In this document: in pieces, positions 17,240-26,262 of the stretch
How the letters are laid out: each line of letters begins with the position of its first letter
Position numbering within the stretch: position 1 is the first letter of the stretch
Assembly: GCA_002709695.1 (NCBI GenBank)
Contig: PAQF01000044.1
Span: forward strand, 1-38,937
Length of the DNA stretch: 38,937 bases
Direction: 5' to 3'
DNA from: Candidatus Poribacteria bacterium
Lineage (GTDB): Bacteria > Poribacteria > WGA-4E > UBA9662
Position numbers and translations under genes: made by a program
The notes under the pieces: model-generated
Seen by the model: the letters and a program-made list of their open reading frames with translations, nothing else
The model's database searches: none
Told to the model about the DNA's origin: nothing

Positions 17240-17578
17240 GTCTTTTCTTAACTGGCTAGATTGTGGTGAAGATTTATACGATAAAGGATCTTCGCCACAA
17301 TTACTATCAGGACTACAGGTATTCTTACCAGAACAAATTAAATGCTCAAAACCAGCCAAGATCCTTACAACATACACAAATCCACTGAATATTGTTGAGT
17401 TCGATGGTGGATATCTGACTACAATTAAGGAAAACTTTCGTCACTTTGTGAGTGTTGTAACTTAACGGGAAGTTTTTTGTATTAGATCATACTCTCCTCA
17501 TTGTTTTTTGATTTAACATTGAAGAAATGGTAGAAATTCATCAATGTTAAGGAAGCAAATATCCAAGAAAGCTAAATT
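17240..17578. other. 339-base intergenic region with one stem-loop
   Basis: No gene is supported here. A + strand frame that overlaps the end of LamG copy 2 runs to 17465, but it lacks a ribosome site and family motifs. The main structure is the stem-loop at 17260-17301. The last 60 bases are A/T-rich and contain the leader of the HEAT-repeat gene. Confidence 0.6.
17260..17301 (+). terminator. 14-bp stem-loop after the LamG pair, without U tract
   Basis: ATTGTGGTGAAGAT (17260-17273) and ATCTTCGCCACAAT (17288-17301) can pair over 14 positions with one G-U pair, around a 14-base loop. The position suggests transcript end formation or 3' protection, but the stem is followed by TACTATC and not a run of T, so classical rho-independent termination is doubtful. 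Confidence 0.4.
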
Positions 17579-19306
17579 GTGAAAACGGCCAAACATACTG
17601 TGTGGTTGATGATGCTGGTTTTGGCCCTTCTACGGTTAAGTTTTCCCCTTGTCTCTCAAAGTCAGAATTCTGTCACCAACGTTGAAAATCCTTTAATTGG
17701 GAGATTGGTTCAACAACTTAAATCAAAAAGTATCCAAGCCCGCCTTGATGCTACTTATGCCCTTAGCCGCATTGATCCGCCTGTTGCTGTCGTTGCTGTT
17801 CCTACTCTAATTCAAGCATTAGAGGATAAAGATGGATTAGTTCGCGCGGCTAGTGCATACACCTTAAGTCAAGTAGGAACAGCACAAGCCAAATCCGCGG
17901 TATTGCGAATCCTGCCCCAATTTATCAATACTCTTGTCAATCACAGTTCGGATGACAGCTATCTTAGGGTTCGTGCAGCAACGATTGTTGCTGTTGGCGC
18001 AATGGGGGCAGTCGCTCAGAATGTAACACCAATCTTAATCCAAGCACTCAAAGATGACCGAGAGGAAATTAGAGCCAATTCCGCAGTAGCCTTAGGCAGA
18101 ATTGGTCAACCGGTTGAAATGGTTGTTCCTGCCCTAATTCAGTTTATGCAAGGAGATGATTTGGCACAAGCAACGGGAGCGTATGCCTTAAGTCAAATCA
18201 AGTCGCTTGAAGCTGAAGCTGCTGTTCTTGAAATACTTCCCAAATTAATCTACACACGTAACAGTAACGATCCAAAAGTTACGACGGCTACTCTCGTAGC
18301 ATTGAAAGGAATAGGACCTCCTGCATGCTTGGCGTTACTTGAAGAAATGTCGCAGACAGATCCTACTCTCAGGAAAAAAGCGGTACAGACACTGGAACAA
18401 ATTGGGGAGACGGCCATCTCTGTACTTGTTCAAACGTTGTCGAGCAAAGATCAGAAATTGAGGTTAAGTGCAACACTTGCATTAGGGCAAATTGGAGCTT
18501 CTGCGGAAGTTGCAGTGCCTAATCTGATAGAGTTGCTGGATGATCCAGACCAATTAATTTGCGGACTTTCCGCTTATGCTTTAGGTGGTATTGGTCAAGC
18601 AGCGAAAAATGCGGTACCCAGGCTAAATGAGCTGTTATTCCATTCTGATCAAGCAATTCGAACAAATGCTGCTTATGGGTTGGGTGGTATTGGCCAAGCC
18701 GCTAAAATGGCAATACCAAATCTTATTCGAACCTTAAATGATCCGAATACTGAGGTTCGTCTAAGTGCCGTCCACGCACTCGGACAAATTAAGGCTGAGG
18801 TTGGAGTGTCCAGTTTAATTCCGATGTTGTCAGATGAAGATGAGTGGATTCGTTTAGGAGCCGCCCACGCACTGGGACAAATTGGCCTGCCAGCTCAAGC
18901 TGCTATCCCAATGCTGATTCAGAGTTTACTGGATGATCATGAAGGAGTTCGTCATAATGCAGTTAAGTCATTGGTCTTGATTGGCTCCCCCTCAGTACCT
19001 CAGCTTATTGATACTCTTGAAAATAAAGATAGGATTATGCAACTTCGTGTGATAGATGTTCTAGGTCGATTTGGAAAAGTGGCCATACCTGAGTTACAGC
19101 AAGCATTGTATTATAACAACGCTGAAGTTTGTCGTGGCATTATTTCAGCATTAGGAAGTATTGGGGAGGATGCGGTGCCAATACTGCAAGAAATACTAAG
19201 TCATCAAGATAGCCAGATGCGTTGGTCCGCGGCTCACGCACTCAAGAAAATAGATAGTCCAATAGCGAAGAAAGTTTTGTCGGAATATCTCAATCGTGGT
19301 CGTTGA
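17579..19306 (+). CDS. exported HEAT-repeat (PBS lyase HEAT-like) protein
   Basis: A 575-residue protein made of a signal peptide (MKTAKHTVWLMMLVLALLRL, cleavage near residue 28) and, from about residue 40 to the end, back-to-back HEAT-like repeats of about 31-39 residues. Typical units read VPTLIQALEDKDGLVRAASA, AVPNLIELLDDPDQLICGLS and VRLSAVHALGQI. The repeats form an alpha solenoid used for protein-protein contacts. No catalytic motif is present. The start is GTG at 17579, giving a sensible signal peptide. It is downstream of the LamG pair and upstream of the PSD1-type gene, but both gaps exceed 230 bases. An extracytoplasmic scaffold is likely; the partner is unknown. Confidence 0.9.
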   Translation: MKTAKHTVWLMMLVLALLRLSFPLVSQSQNSVTNVENPLIGRLVQQLKSKSIQARLDATYALSRIDPPVAVVAVPTLIQALEDKDGLVRAASAYTLSQVGTAQAKSAVLRILPQFINTLVNHSSDDSYLRVRAATIVAVGAMGAVAQNVTPILIQALKDDREEIRANSAVALGRIGQPVEMVVPALIQFMQGDDLAQATGAYALSQIKSLEAEAAVLEILPKLIYTRNSNDPKVTTATLVALKGIGPPACLALLEEMSQTDPTLRKKAVQTLEQIGETAISVLVQTLSSKDQKLRLSATLALGQIGASAEVAVPNLIELLDDPDQLICGLSAYALGGIGQAAKNAVPRLNELLFHSDQAIRTNAAYGLGGIGQAAKMAIPNLIRTLNDPNTEVRLSAVHALGQIKAEVGVSSLIPMLSDEDEWIRLGAAHALGQIGLPAQAAIPMLIQSLLDDHEGVRHNAVKSLVLIGSPSVPQLIDTLENKDRIMQLRVIDVLGRFGKVAIPELQQALYYNNAEVCRGIISALGSIGEDAVPILQEILSHQDSQMRWSAAHALKKIDSPIAKKVLSEYLNRGR

Positions 19307-19390
19307 ATTGATAACTACTAAATTTATACTAATCATTAACTGGAGATCTATTGGTTAATTCTGTGTTTATATAAATTCAGGTATAAAACC

Positions 19391-19419
19391 TTGACAACTA
19401 ATTTTAAATGCATTAAATT
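19391..19419 (+). promoter_or_regulatory. possible promoter for the PSD1-type operon
   Basis: A perfect -35 TTGACA (19391-19396) is followed after 17 bases by TAAATT (19414-19419), a four-of-six -10. It lies about 125 bases before the TTG start at 19545, leaving a long leader. The -35 is strong and the -10 is weak. Confidence 0.4.
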
Positions 19420-19544
19420 GACCCTCCATTTAGGGATCTCAATTTATTTCCTTTTGACTGGAAAAATGTATCCTAATGTTCTTAAGATAGATTGATTTTC
19501 TTGCTATTAAGAAAGAACATACAAAAAAATAGAGAACGGAAAAA

Positions 19545-22500
19545 TTGAACAAATTATTATTCAAAAAAGCCTTGAATTGGTTAATGCTGTCTATTCTGTT
19601 TGCTGGATGGAGTGCTGCAAAGATTGACTTCGATCGTCAGATCCGTCCTATCTTCTCTGATCGTTGTTATGCGTGTCATGGACCAGATAAAAATGCGAGA
19701 AAAGCGAATCTTCGGTTGGACAAAATGGATAGTTTATTTGAGCAACGGAATGGTGTTTCTATCATCAATCCTAACCATCCGGAACAAAGCGAACTTTATC
19801 AGCGCATCATTTCGACTGATCCTGCTCATGTCATGCCACGTCCCGATTTCAAGCGACCTCTGGATCAGGAAGCGATAGCACTAATTAAACAATGGATTGA
19901 AGAAGGTGCTGAATACCAAAAACACTGGTCTTTAACTCCAATCAAAGATGTTCCTGTTCCGGAACTCAAGAATAATGCTTGGCCGAAAAACCAGCTCGAT
20001 CAGTTTGTGTTAGAACGTCTCAAAAAAGAAAGTCTTCAACCTTCTGCTGAAGCCAGTAAAGAACGGTTAATCCGAAGGTTAAATTTTGATATTACTGGTC
20101 TTCCGCCAACAGTAGAGGAAATCGATGCTTTTCTGGCTGATAAATCTACACTTGCTTACGAAAATTTGGTTGATCGTCTGTTAGCGTCACCTCATTTTGG
20201 GGAAAGAATGGCTTCAATTTGGCTAGACCTTTCGCGCTATGCTGATTCCTATGGATACCAGAGTGACGTTCATCGGGATATGTCGCCATGGAGAGATTGG
20301 GTGATTAAAGCCTTTAATACTAATCTCCCTTACGATCAATTTGTCACTTGGCAATTAGCCGGTGATTTGTTACCTGAACCGACCCGCGAGCAACAATTAG
20401 CCACAGCCTTTAATCGTCTTCATCGCCAAACAAACGAAGGTGGAAGTGTTGAAGAAGAATATCGCGTCGAATATGTTTCTGACCGGACACATACTTTTGG
20501 GACATCTTTTCTTGGGTTGACAGTTGAATGTGCTCAGTGTCATAACCATAAATATGATCCAATTTCTCAAAAGGATTATTATAGTCTCTCAGCTTTCTTT
20601 AATAATATTGATGAAAGCGGTCTCTATTCTCATTTCACAGATGCGGTTCCAACCCCAACGCTTTTACTGACTGATTCCGAAGCAGAAAGCAAATTAACCG
20701 AATTAGAGCAACAGGTAATCGAAGCAGAAAAAAGGCTTGAAAGCTTAGTTTCCCAAAGGAAAAGTGCATTTAGCGAATGGACACAGAATCTTCCAGAAAC
20801 AGCAGAAATCCAAGGACTCATAGGTGATTTTTCCTTTGATGATATTGTAGAAACTAATGTACCTAACCGTGCTGATTCAGAGAAATCAGGTACGATCCAT
20901 GATAATCCGAAGGTCGTTTCAGGTCGTCATGGAAAAGGGTTACAACTCAGTGGTGAGAATAGCGTTGTTTTCAAAGATGTTGGTGTTTTTGACCGTGCCA
21001 ATCCATTCTCCATTGCCCTATGGATGCAAACACCAGACTACAAGGATAGGTCAGTAGTTTTCCATCGGTCCCGTTCGTGGACAGATGCTGGCAGTCGTGG
21101 GTACCAATTGCTAATTGAAGACGGTAAACTAAGTGCATCTTTGATCCATTTTTGGCCAGGAAACGCCATTAGGGTTCGTACGAAGCAACAGATACCTACA
21201 AGCACTTGGATCCACGTAGTTGTTACTTATGATGGATCTAGTCGTGGCAATGGTCTCCGGCTCTATCTGGATGGTATGGTTGCTGATACTCAAATTGTAA
21301 GAGATAACCTGTACAAGACCATTATTGGTGGTGGAGAAAATCATTTAACCATTGGTCAGCGGTTTCGAGACCGAGGGTTTAAAAATGGCACGGTTGACGA
21401 ATTTCAGGTTTTTGATCGTTGTCTAACACCTATTGAAATTACTTGCCTTCCGAGCCAAAAGACATTGGACATGATTTTGAAAGATCGAATTCACAACCAA
21501 GAAAGGCCGGAGGATTATTATCAGTATTATCTGGCCAATCATGATGAAGTTTACCAGAACCAATTAGCTGAGTTGATGAAATCCAGAGATGAATATAACA
21601 AGGCTCTCGACCCTGTCTCAGAGATTATGACCATGATCGAATTATCAAAACGGCGTTCGACTTATGTACTGAAACGTGGTGCCTATGATGATCGTGGAGA
21701 ACAAGTTTTTCCGGACACTCCAGCCAGCATTCTTCCTTTTACACAGGAGGCTCCAAAGAACCGTTTAGGGCTTGCCAACTGGTTGACAAATCCTAAAAAC
21801 CCTCTGACTGCACGTGTGGCTGTCAATCGTTACTGGCAAATGTTCTTCAATAAAGGAATTGTTTCTACTCCTGAAGATTTTGGTAGTCAAGGTGAACGAC
21901 CATCACATCCACTGTTATTGGACTGGCTAGCAAAGAGATTCATCGATTCTGGTTGGAATCAAAAAGAAATGATAAAGTTGATTGTTATGTCAGCTACCTA
22001 TCGTCAATCGTCTGTTCCTTCACTAGAACTATTAGAAAAAGATCCGGCGAATCGCTTATTGGCACGTGGGCCTAAAGCCCGTCTAACTGCTGAAATGATC
22101 CGAGATAATGCGTTATATGTAAGTGGGCTGCTGGTCAATAAAGTTGGTGGATCCAGTGTAAAACCCTATCAACCTGCAGGATTATGGAAAGAAAAATCAG
22201 GTAGGACATACGAACATGATAAAGGAGAGGGACTTTATCGCAGAAGCTTGTATACTTTTTGGAAACGAACCTCACCTCCACCTTCAATGATGATTTTTGA
22301 TGCAGCGAAACGTGATGTCTGTGTTGTTAAACGAAGAGAAACCAACACACCTATGCAGGCACTCTTGCTTCTAAACGACACTCAATTCGTTGAGGCATCG
22401 CTCTTTTTAGGTCAACGGATGCTGAAAGAGGGTGGTGACACTGTACTAGAACAGATTCAGTTTGTTTTTCGTTTAACTACTGGGCGCCATCCAACTGAAA

Positions 22501-22694
22501 AAGAGATTGAGATACTACAAAAACTTTACCAGGAACAACAGAGGATTTTTGAGGCAGATCCGGATCAAGCCGAAAAGTTGTTAGCCATTGGTGAAAAAGA
22601 ACGTGATCCATCTCTTCCTTCCACTCAAGTTGCTACAGCAACAACTGTGGCTAGTACTATGTTGAACTTTGATGACACAATCACTAAACGTTAA
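19545..22694 (+). CDS. PSCyt1/DUF1549/DUF1553 (PSD1-type) cytochrome protein with internal LamG domain
   Basis: A 1049-residue exported protein. After a signal peptide (MNKLLFKKALNWLMLSILFAGW) comes a PSCyt1 domain with CYACH (Cys41, Cys44, His45). DUF1549 spans about residues 145-355 and contains a second CAQCH (Cys329, Cys332, His333). A charged helical stretch that may be coiled coil (about 380-405) leads into a LamG domain at about 421-632, and DUF1553 covers about 738-1005. The CxxCH motifs suggest c-type haem. Such proteins are abundant in Planctomycetes and marine relatives, usually next to DUF1501 proteins and sugar enzymes, and are linked to polysaccharide breakdown, although their chemistry is not settled. 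The start is TTG at 19545. It is the first gene of a + strand unit, with the next gene 34 bases on. Confidence 0.92.
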   Translation: MNKLLFKKALNWLMLSILFAGWSAAKIDFDRQIRPIFSDRCYACHGPDKNARKANLRLDKMDSLFEQRNGVSIINPNHPEQSELYQRIISTDPAHVMPRPDFKRPLDQEAIALIKQWIEEGAEYQKHWSLTPIKDVPVPELKNNAWPKNQLDQFVLERLKKESLQPSAEASKERLIRRLNFDITGLPPTVEEIDAFLADKSTLAYENLVDRLLASPHFGERMASIWLDLSRYADSYGYQSDVHRDMSPWRDWVIKAFNTNLPYDQFVTWQLAGDLLPEPTREQQLATAFNRLHRQTNEGGSVEEEYRVEYVSDRTHTFGTSFLGLTVECAQCHNHKYDPISQKDYYSLSAFFNNIDESGLYSHFTDAVPTPTLLLTDSEAESKLTELEQQVIEAEKRLESLVSQRKSAFSEWTQNLPETAEIQGLIGDFSFDDIVETNVPNRADSEKSGTIHDNPKVVSGRHGKGLQLSGENSVVFKDVGVFDRANPFSIALWMQTPDYKDRSVVFHRSRSWTDAGSRGYQLLIEDGKLSASLIHFWPGNAIRVRTKQQIPTSTWIHVVVTYDGSSRGNGLRLYLDGMVADTQIVRDNLYKTIIGGGENHLTIGQRFRDRGFKNGTVDEFQVFDRCLTPIEITCLPSQKTLDMILKDRIHNQERPEDYYQYYLANHDEVYQNQLAELMKSRDEYNKALDPVSEIMTMIELSKRRSTYVLKRGAYDDRGEQVFPDTPASILPFTQEAPKNRLGLANWLTNPKNPLTARVAVNRYWQMFFNKGIVSTPEDFGSQGERPSHPLLLDWLAKRFIDSGWNQKEMIKLIVMSATYRQSSVPSLELLEKDPANRLLARGPKARLTAEMIRDNALYVSGLLVNKVGGSSVKPYQPAGLWKEKSGRTYEHDKGEGLYRRSLYTFWKRTSPPPSMMIFDAAKRDVCVVKRRETNTPMQALLLLNDTQFVEASLFLGQRMLKEGGDTVLEQIQFVFRLTTGRHPTEKEIEILQKLYQEQQRIFEADPDQAEKLLAIGEKERDPSLPSTQVATATTVASTMLNFDDTITKR

Positions 22695-22728
22695 CTGATT
22701 CCTTAATCATTTCTGAAAGGAAGATGGA

Positions 22729-23553
22729 ATGCAAAATGAGATCGGGATTGCCGGTTGGCTTTATTCGCATCAAATTCTTCATGAAAAAACGCTTACACTT
22801 CTAGAGTTTCCTGCCACTTGTGCTTCTCATGGCATTAAAACGGTCGAACTCTGTTCAGCATTCTTCAATAGTCAAGAGGCACGATATATCAACGATTTGC
22901 GCCAAGCTTTGGAAGATCAAGATCTTTCCGTAAGAAATATTGCGGTAGATATGGGAAACTTGGCTGGTACTGACCCTTCAATTCGACGGACTGACATTGA
23001 AAGCTTGAAACAGTGGTTTTATGTTGCATCTGCCATCAATTCGCCCGCTATCCGAATCAACACAGGACATGCTGATGACTCTGACGCTCTTAGTCGTGTA
23101 GTTGATGGCTATCAAGAGCTAACTGATGTTGGGCAACAAGTTGGAGTTAAACTGCTGATGGAAAATCATGGTGGGCTGTCTGCTCATTCTAATGGATTGT
23201 CTTCAATCTTAGCATGTCTTGATTCGGATTGGTTTGGAACTTGTCCTGATACAGCGAATTTCTTACCCGACGATTCGGAGGAAGGAATGAGGGTTTTGGC
23301 ACCTCGTGCGTTTTCATGTCATGTAAAAGTATTTAACCATAGTTTGGATGGCCTGCAGTCATGGGATCGTCAAGCAAATGGAAACATGAAATCGTACAAT
23401 TTGAGGACAAGCCTCGAAATTCTCAAAGATTCAGGTTATGAAGGGCCATTGTGTATTGAAAGGTCTGTTCCTAAAGAACCTGACCTTGATCCAACAACTG
23501 GGATTCGTAACACTATACGATACGTCAAAGATCTACTCGCTAGCATTCCATGA
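22729..23553 (+). CDS. sugar phosphate isomerase/epimerase (xylose isomerase-like TIM barrel)
   Basis: A 274-residue AP-endonuclease-2/xylose-isomerase-like TIM barrel. The metal-ligand set is visible as Glu145 (LLMENHGG), Asp174 (CPDTANF), His198 (SCHVKVF) and Glu244 (LCIERS), in the order normal for this family. Members isomerise or epimerise keto sugars, inositols and related compounds. AAGGAAGA precedes the ATG. It lies 34 bases after the PSD1-type gene and 61 bases before a Gfo/Idh/MocA dehydrogenase, a pairing common in sugar and inositol catabolism. The exact substrate cannot be read from sequence. Confidence 0.9.
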   Translation: MQNEIGIAGWLYSHQILHEKTLTLLEFPATCASHGIKTVELCSAFFNSQEARYINDLRQALEDQDLSVRNIAVDMGNLAGTDPSIRRTDIESLKQWFYVASAINSPAIRINTGHADDSDALSRVVDGYQELTDVGQQVGVKLLMENHGGLSAHSNGLSSILACLDSDWFGTCPDTANFLPDDSEEGMRVLAPRAFSCHVKVFNHSLDGLQSWDRQANGNMKSYNLRTSLEILKDSGYEGPLCIERSVPKEPDLDPTTGIRNTIRYVKDLLASIP

Positions 23554-23614
23554 ACACTGTATCTGAAAATCATGCCTACATTATTCACTATCAAAAAAAC
23601 ACGGTCTGAATAAA

Positions 23615-24670
23615 ATGGACAGAGTCAGAGTTGCAATTGTCGGCATGGGAATCGGTAGACCTAATGGAAAAGCGTTGTCTGCTAATCCGCGTGGTGAAAT
23701 TGTTGCTCTCTGCGATTTGGATGAGGACAGAATGAAAGATTTTGCCTTAGACCTACCAAATCCAGTTAAGTATTACACTGATTACAAAATAATGTGTCAA
23801 GATTCTGACATAGATGCAGTCTTTGTAGGTACACCGAATCAATGGCATGTGCCGGTTGGTCTAGAGGTTGTCCGCAGTGGCAAACATGTGATGACAACAA
23901 AGCCACTAGCAGATTCTGAAGAAGCAGCCCAAAAATTGGTCGAAGAAGCAGAGTCCAGTGGTGTTGTCAACATGATGTCTTTGGGGCATCGATTTGGTGA
24001 TGCTTGTCAACATCTTGGTCAATTGGATCAAGATGGCTATTTTGGAGAGCTCTATTATGCTAAAGCGCGAAGTTTTCGCAGAAACGGTATACCAATTTGG
24101 CGTGGAAAAGATCAGCTGCGCATGAATTTTATTCAAGCCGGTGGTGGTGCATTTCGGGATATGGGGGTTCACGTTCTTGACGCTTCGTGGTGGCTTTTGG
24201 GTACTCCAAAACCAATTTATGCCTTAGGGACAGCCGGAGCTAAGTTTGGGCCTCGTGGGCTTGGATATAACGGTCGTTCTCCTGAAAAAGCTGTTTATGA
24301 ACAATTTGTAGCCGATGATTATGGTACTGGTTTTATTATGTGTGAAGATGGAGTTAGCATTCAAATCGAGAGTTTCTGGGCTGCACACCATCCTAATGAA
24401 CTCCAAATTGAACTCTTTGGAACAGAAGCAGGAGCAAAAACCAATCCACTTACCATCTACTGTATGGCAGATAATGAGCCTCAGGATCTAACACCTGAGG
24501 TTGAAAAACAATCGTTACCATTTGAACGGGTGGCATCACATTTTATTGAATGTATTTTGGATGGTGTTACCTGCAAAGCCCCACTCCAACATGGACTTGT
24601 TGTTCAACAAATGATGGAAGCCATCTTAAAAAGCGCTGAATTGGAAGCACCTGTCCAATTAAAAACTTAA
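23615..24670 (+). CDS. Gfo/Idh/MocA family oxidoreductase, TKP variant A
   Basis: A 351-residue dehydrogenase. The nucleotide loop reads GMGIGRPNG at about residues 10-18, not the usual GxGxxxxxH. The catalytic Lys96 sits in TTKP, with Thr replacing the Glu of EKP. The substrate-site block GGGAFRDMGVHVLDASWW (Asp182, His186, Asp189) is intact, so the enzyme is probably active. It is closely similar to the gene at 37575-38627, which shares these deviations, and it is distant from the one at 6753. It follows the isomerase by 61 bases in the PSD1-type unit. Oxidation or reduction of a sugar or sugar derivative is likely. Confidence 0.93.
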   Translation: MDRVRVAIVGMGIGRPNGKALSANPRGEIVALCDLDEDRMKDFALDLPNPVKYYTDYKIMCQDSDIDAVFVGTPNQWHVPVGLEVVRSGKHVMTTKPLADSEEAAQKLVEEAESSGVVNMMSLGHRFGDACQHLGQLDQDGYFGELYYAKARSFRRNGIPIWRGKDQLRMNFIQAGGGAFRDMGVHVLDASWWLLGTPKPIYALGTAGAKFGPRGLGYNGRSPEKAVYEQFVADDYGTGFIMCEDGVSIQIESFWAAHHPNELQIELFGTEAGAKTNPLTIYCMADNEPQDLTPEVEKQSLPFERVASHFIECILDGVTCKAPLQHGLVVQQMMEAILKSAELEAPVQLKT

Positions 24671-24716
24671 CATTATTCTTGAGCAAAAGAATTTAGTTTG
24701 CAATTGAATCCTTACT

Positions 24717-24743
24717 TTGATTTAGCTGGATTCATGCTATAAT
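24717..24743 (+). promoter_or_regulatory. extended -10 promoter for the DUF1501 gene
   Basis: TATAAT (24738-24743), preceded by TGC, gives a strong extended -10. TTGATT (24717-24722) is a fair -35 with a short 15-base spacer. It is about 75 bases before the ATG of the DUF1501 gene, in the gap after the dehydrogenase. Confidence 0.55.
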
Positions 24744-24816
24744 AGTAGCTGTTTAAATTTACCCTGAATTACTGCCTATATTTAAAACTAGGAAATTACC
24801 TAGAAAGGAAAAGGTT

Positions 24817-26256
24817 ATGCTAGACCCTATTAAAACGACCCGAAGAGCGTTTTTGTCCAAAACAGGGATTGGGCTAGGCAGCCTCGCTTTATCTCAACTC
24901 CTGCCTGGTGCTCAGACAAACGCTGCTACTAAAAAGATCACTGGTCAGGTTGCTAGTAGCATACAGCATTTCGTGCCCAAAGCTAAGCGTATCATTTATC
25001 TGTTTCAAAGCGGGGGACCGTCACAGATAGATCTATTTGATTACAAACCGTTATTGAATCAACAGCAGGCGGAAGAGTTGCCTGATTCGGTTCGAAAAGG
25101 TCAAAGATTAACGGGTATGTCAGCTAATCAAGCGACACTTCCACTGGCAGGTACAGCTTTTAAGTTTAAACAACATGGACAATCTGGTGCTTGGATCAGC
25201 GATTTGCTTCCTCATACAGCCGAAATTGCAGATGAACTTTGTTTTATCAAATCGATGCATACTGAAGCGATTAACCATGATCCTGCTATTACTTTCTTTC
25301 AAACTGGTTCACAGATTTCCGGCCGACCTTCAATGGGAGCGTGGATAAGTTATGGGCTGGGAAGCATGAACAAAAATTTGCCGGATTTCTGTGTGCTTGT
25401 TACCAAAGACAAAGGTGGGCAACCACTCTATTCCCGACTCTGGGGAAGTGGATTCCTGCCATCAAAATTCCAAGGAGTTCAGTTTAGGTCTGGTAATGAT
25501 CCTGTGCTTTATCTAACCAACCCTGATGGAGTATCACCAGCTTGTCGTCGTTTAATGCTGGATCGTCTCCATGATTTACATCAACTGCAGTATGACCGAG
25601 AAGTTGACCCAGAAATTCAAACTCGGATGGCCCAATACGAAATGGCTTATCGTATGCAAACCTCTGTCCCGGAAGTGATGGATCTCTCTGGAGAACCAGA
25701 TTATATTTTTGACATGTATGGCGCTGATTCACGAACACCAGGTACATTTGCCGCCAATTGTCTTCTTGCCCGAAGATTAGTCGAACGGGACGTGCGTTTT
25801 ATCCAACTTTATCACCAAGGCTGGGATCAACATGGTGGTCTACCTAATGGTATTCGTCAACAGTGTAAAGAAACAGACCAAGCTTCCGCCGCTTTGGTTG
25901 CTGACCTGAAACAGCGTGGGATGCTTGAAGACACACTGGTTATCTGGGGAGGGGAATTCGGGCGTACAAGCTATTGCCAAGGAAAGCTAACAAACACTGA
26001 CTATGGGCGCGATCACCATCCGCGGTGTTTTACAGTTTGGTTGGCTGGCGGCGGAATCAAGCCGGGGATAACCTACGGGGAAACCGATCCTTACGGGTAT
26101 AATATCGCCCAGAATCCGGTTCATGTGCATGATTTCCAAGCGACCCTGTTTCACTTGTTAGGAATTGATCACGAACAACTAACTTTTAAATATCAAGGTC
26201 GACATTTCCGTTTAACTGATGTACATGGGAACTTGGTAAAAGATATTGTAGCTTGA
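24817..26256 (+). CDS. DUF1501 protein, Tat-exported
   Basis: A 479-residue member of DUF1501, which belongs to the sulfatase/alkaline phosphatase-like superfamily. It begins with a twin-arginine signal, TTRRAFLSKTGIGLGSLALS, so export in folded form is expected. Family landmarks are FQSGGPSQIDLFDYK near residue 65, GWDQHGG near 340, GGEFGRT near 383, GRDHHP near 400 and VHVHDFQATLFHLLGI near the end, where His and Asp residues probably bind metal. Its activity is not established. Proteins of this family are usually neighbours of PSD1-type cytochrome proteins, as here. AAGGAAAAGG precedes the ATG. Its stop codon lies six bases from the convergent NHL gene's stop. Confidence 0.93.
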   Translation: MLDPIKTTRRAFLSKTGIGLGSLALSQLLPGAQTNAATKKITGQVASSIQHFVPKAKRIIYLFQSGGPSQIDLFDYKPLLNQQQAEELPDSVRKGQRLTGMSANQATLPLAGTAFKFKQHGQSGAWISDLLPHTAEIADELCFIKSMHTEAINHDPAITFFQTGSQISGRPSMGAWISYGLGSMNKNLPDFCVLVTKDKGGQPLYSRLWGSGFLPSKFQGVQFRSGNDPVLYLTNPDGVSPACRRLMLDRLHDLHQLQYDREVDPEIQTRMAQYEMAYRMQTSVPEVMDLSGEPDYIFDMYGADSRTPGTFAANCLLARRLVERDVRFIQLYHQGWDQHGGLPNGIRQQCKETDQASAALVADLKQRGMLEDTLVIWGGEFGRTSYCQGKLTNTDYGRDHHPRCFTVWLAGGGIKPGITYGETDPYGYNIAQNPVHVHDFQATLFHLLGIDHEQLTFKYQGRHFRLTDVHGNLVKDIVA

Positions 26257-26262
26257 CAGTAT

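Noticed and set aside
17148-17465. A 105-codon + strand frame running from within LamG copy 2 into the intergenic region.
   Set aside because: It overlaps a real gene in another frame, has no ribosome site and no family motif, and it crosses the stem-loop.
24675-24692. ATTCTT/AAGAAT hairpin after the dehydrogenase at 24670 as a terminator.
   Set aside because: The stem is only six A/T-rich pairs and no T run follows, so chance is a good explanation.
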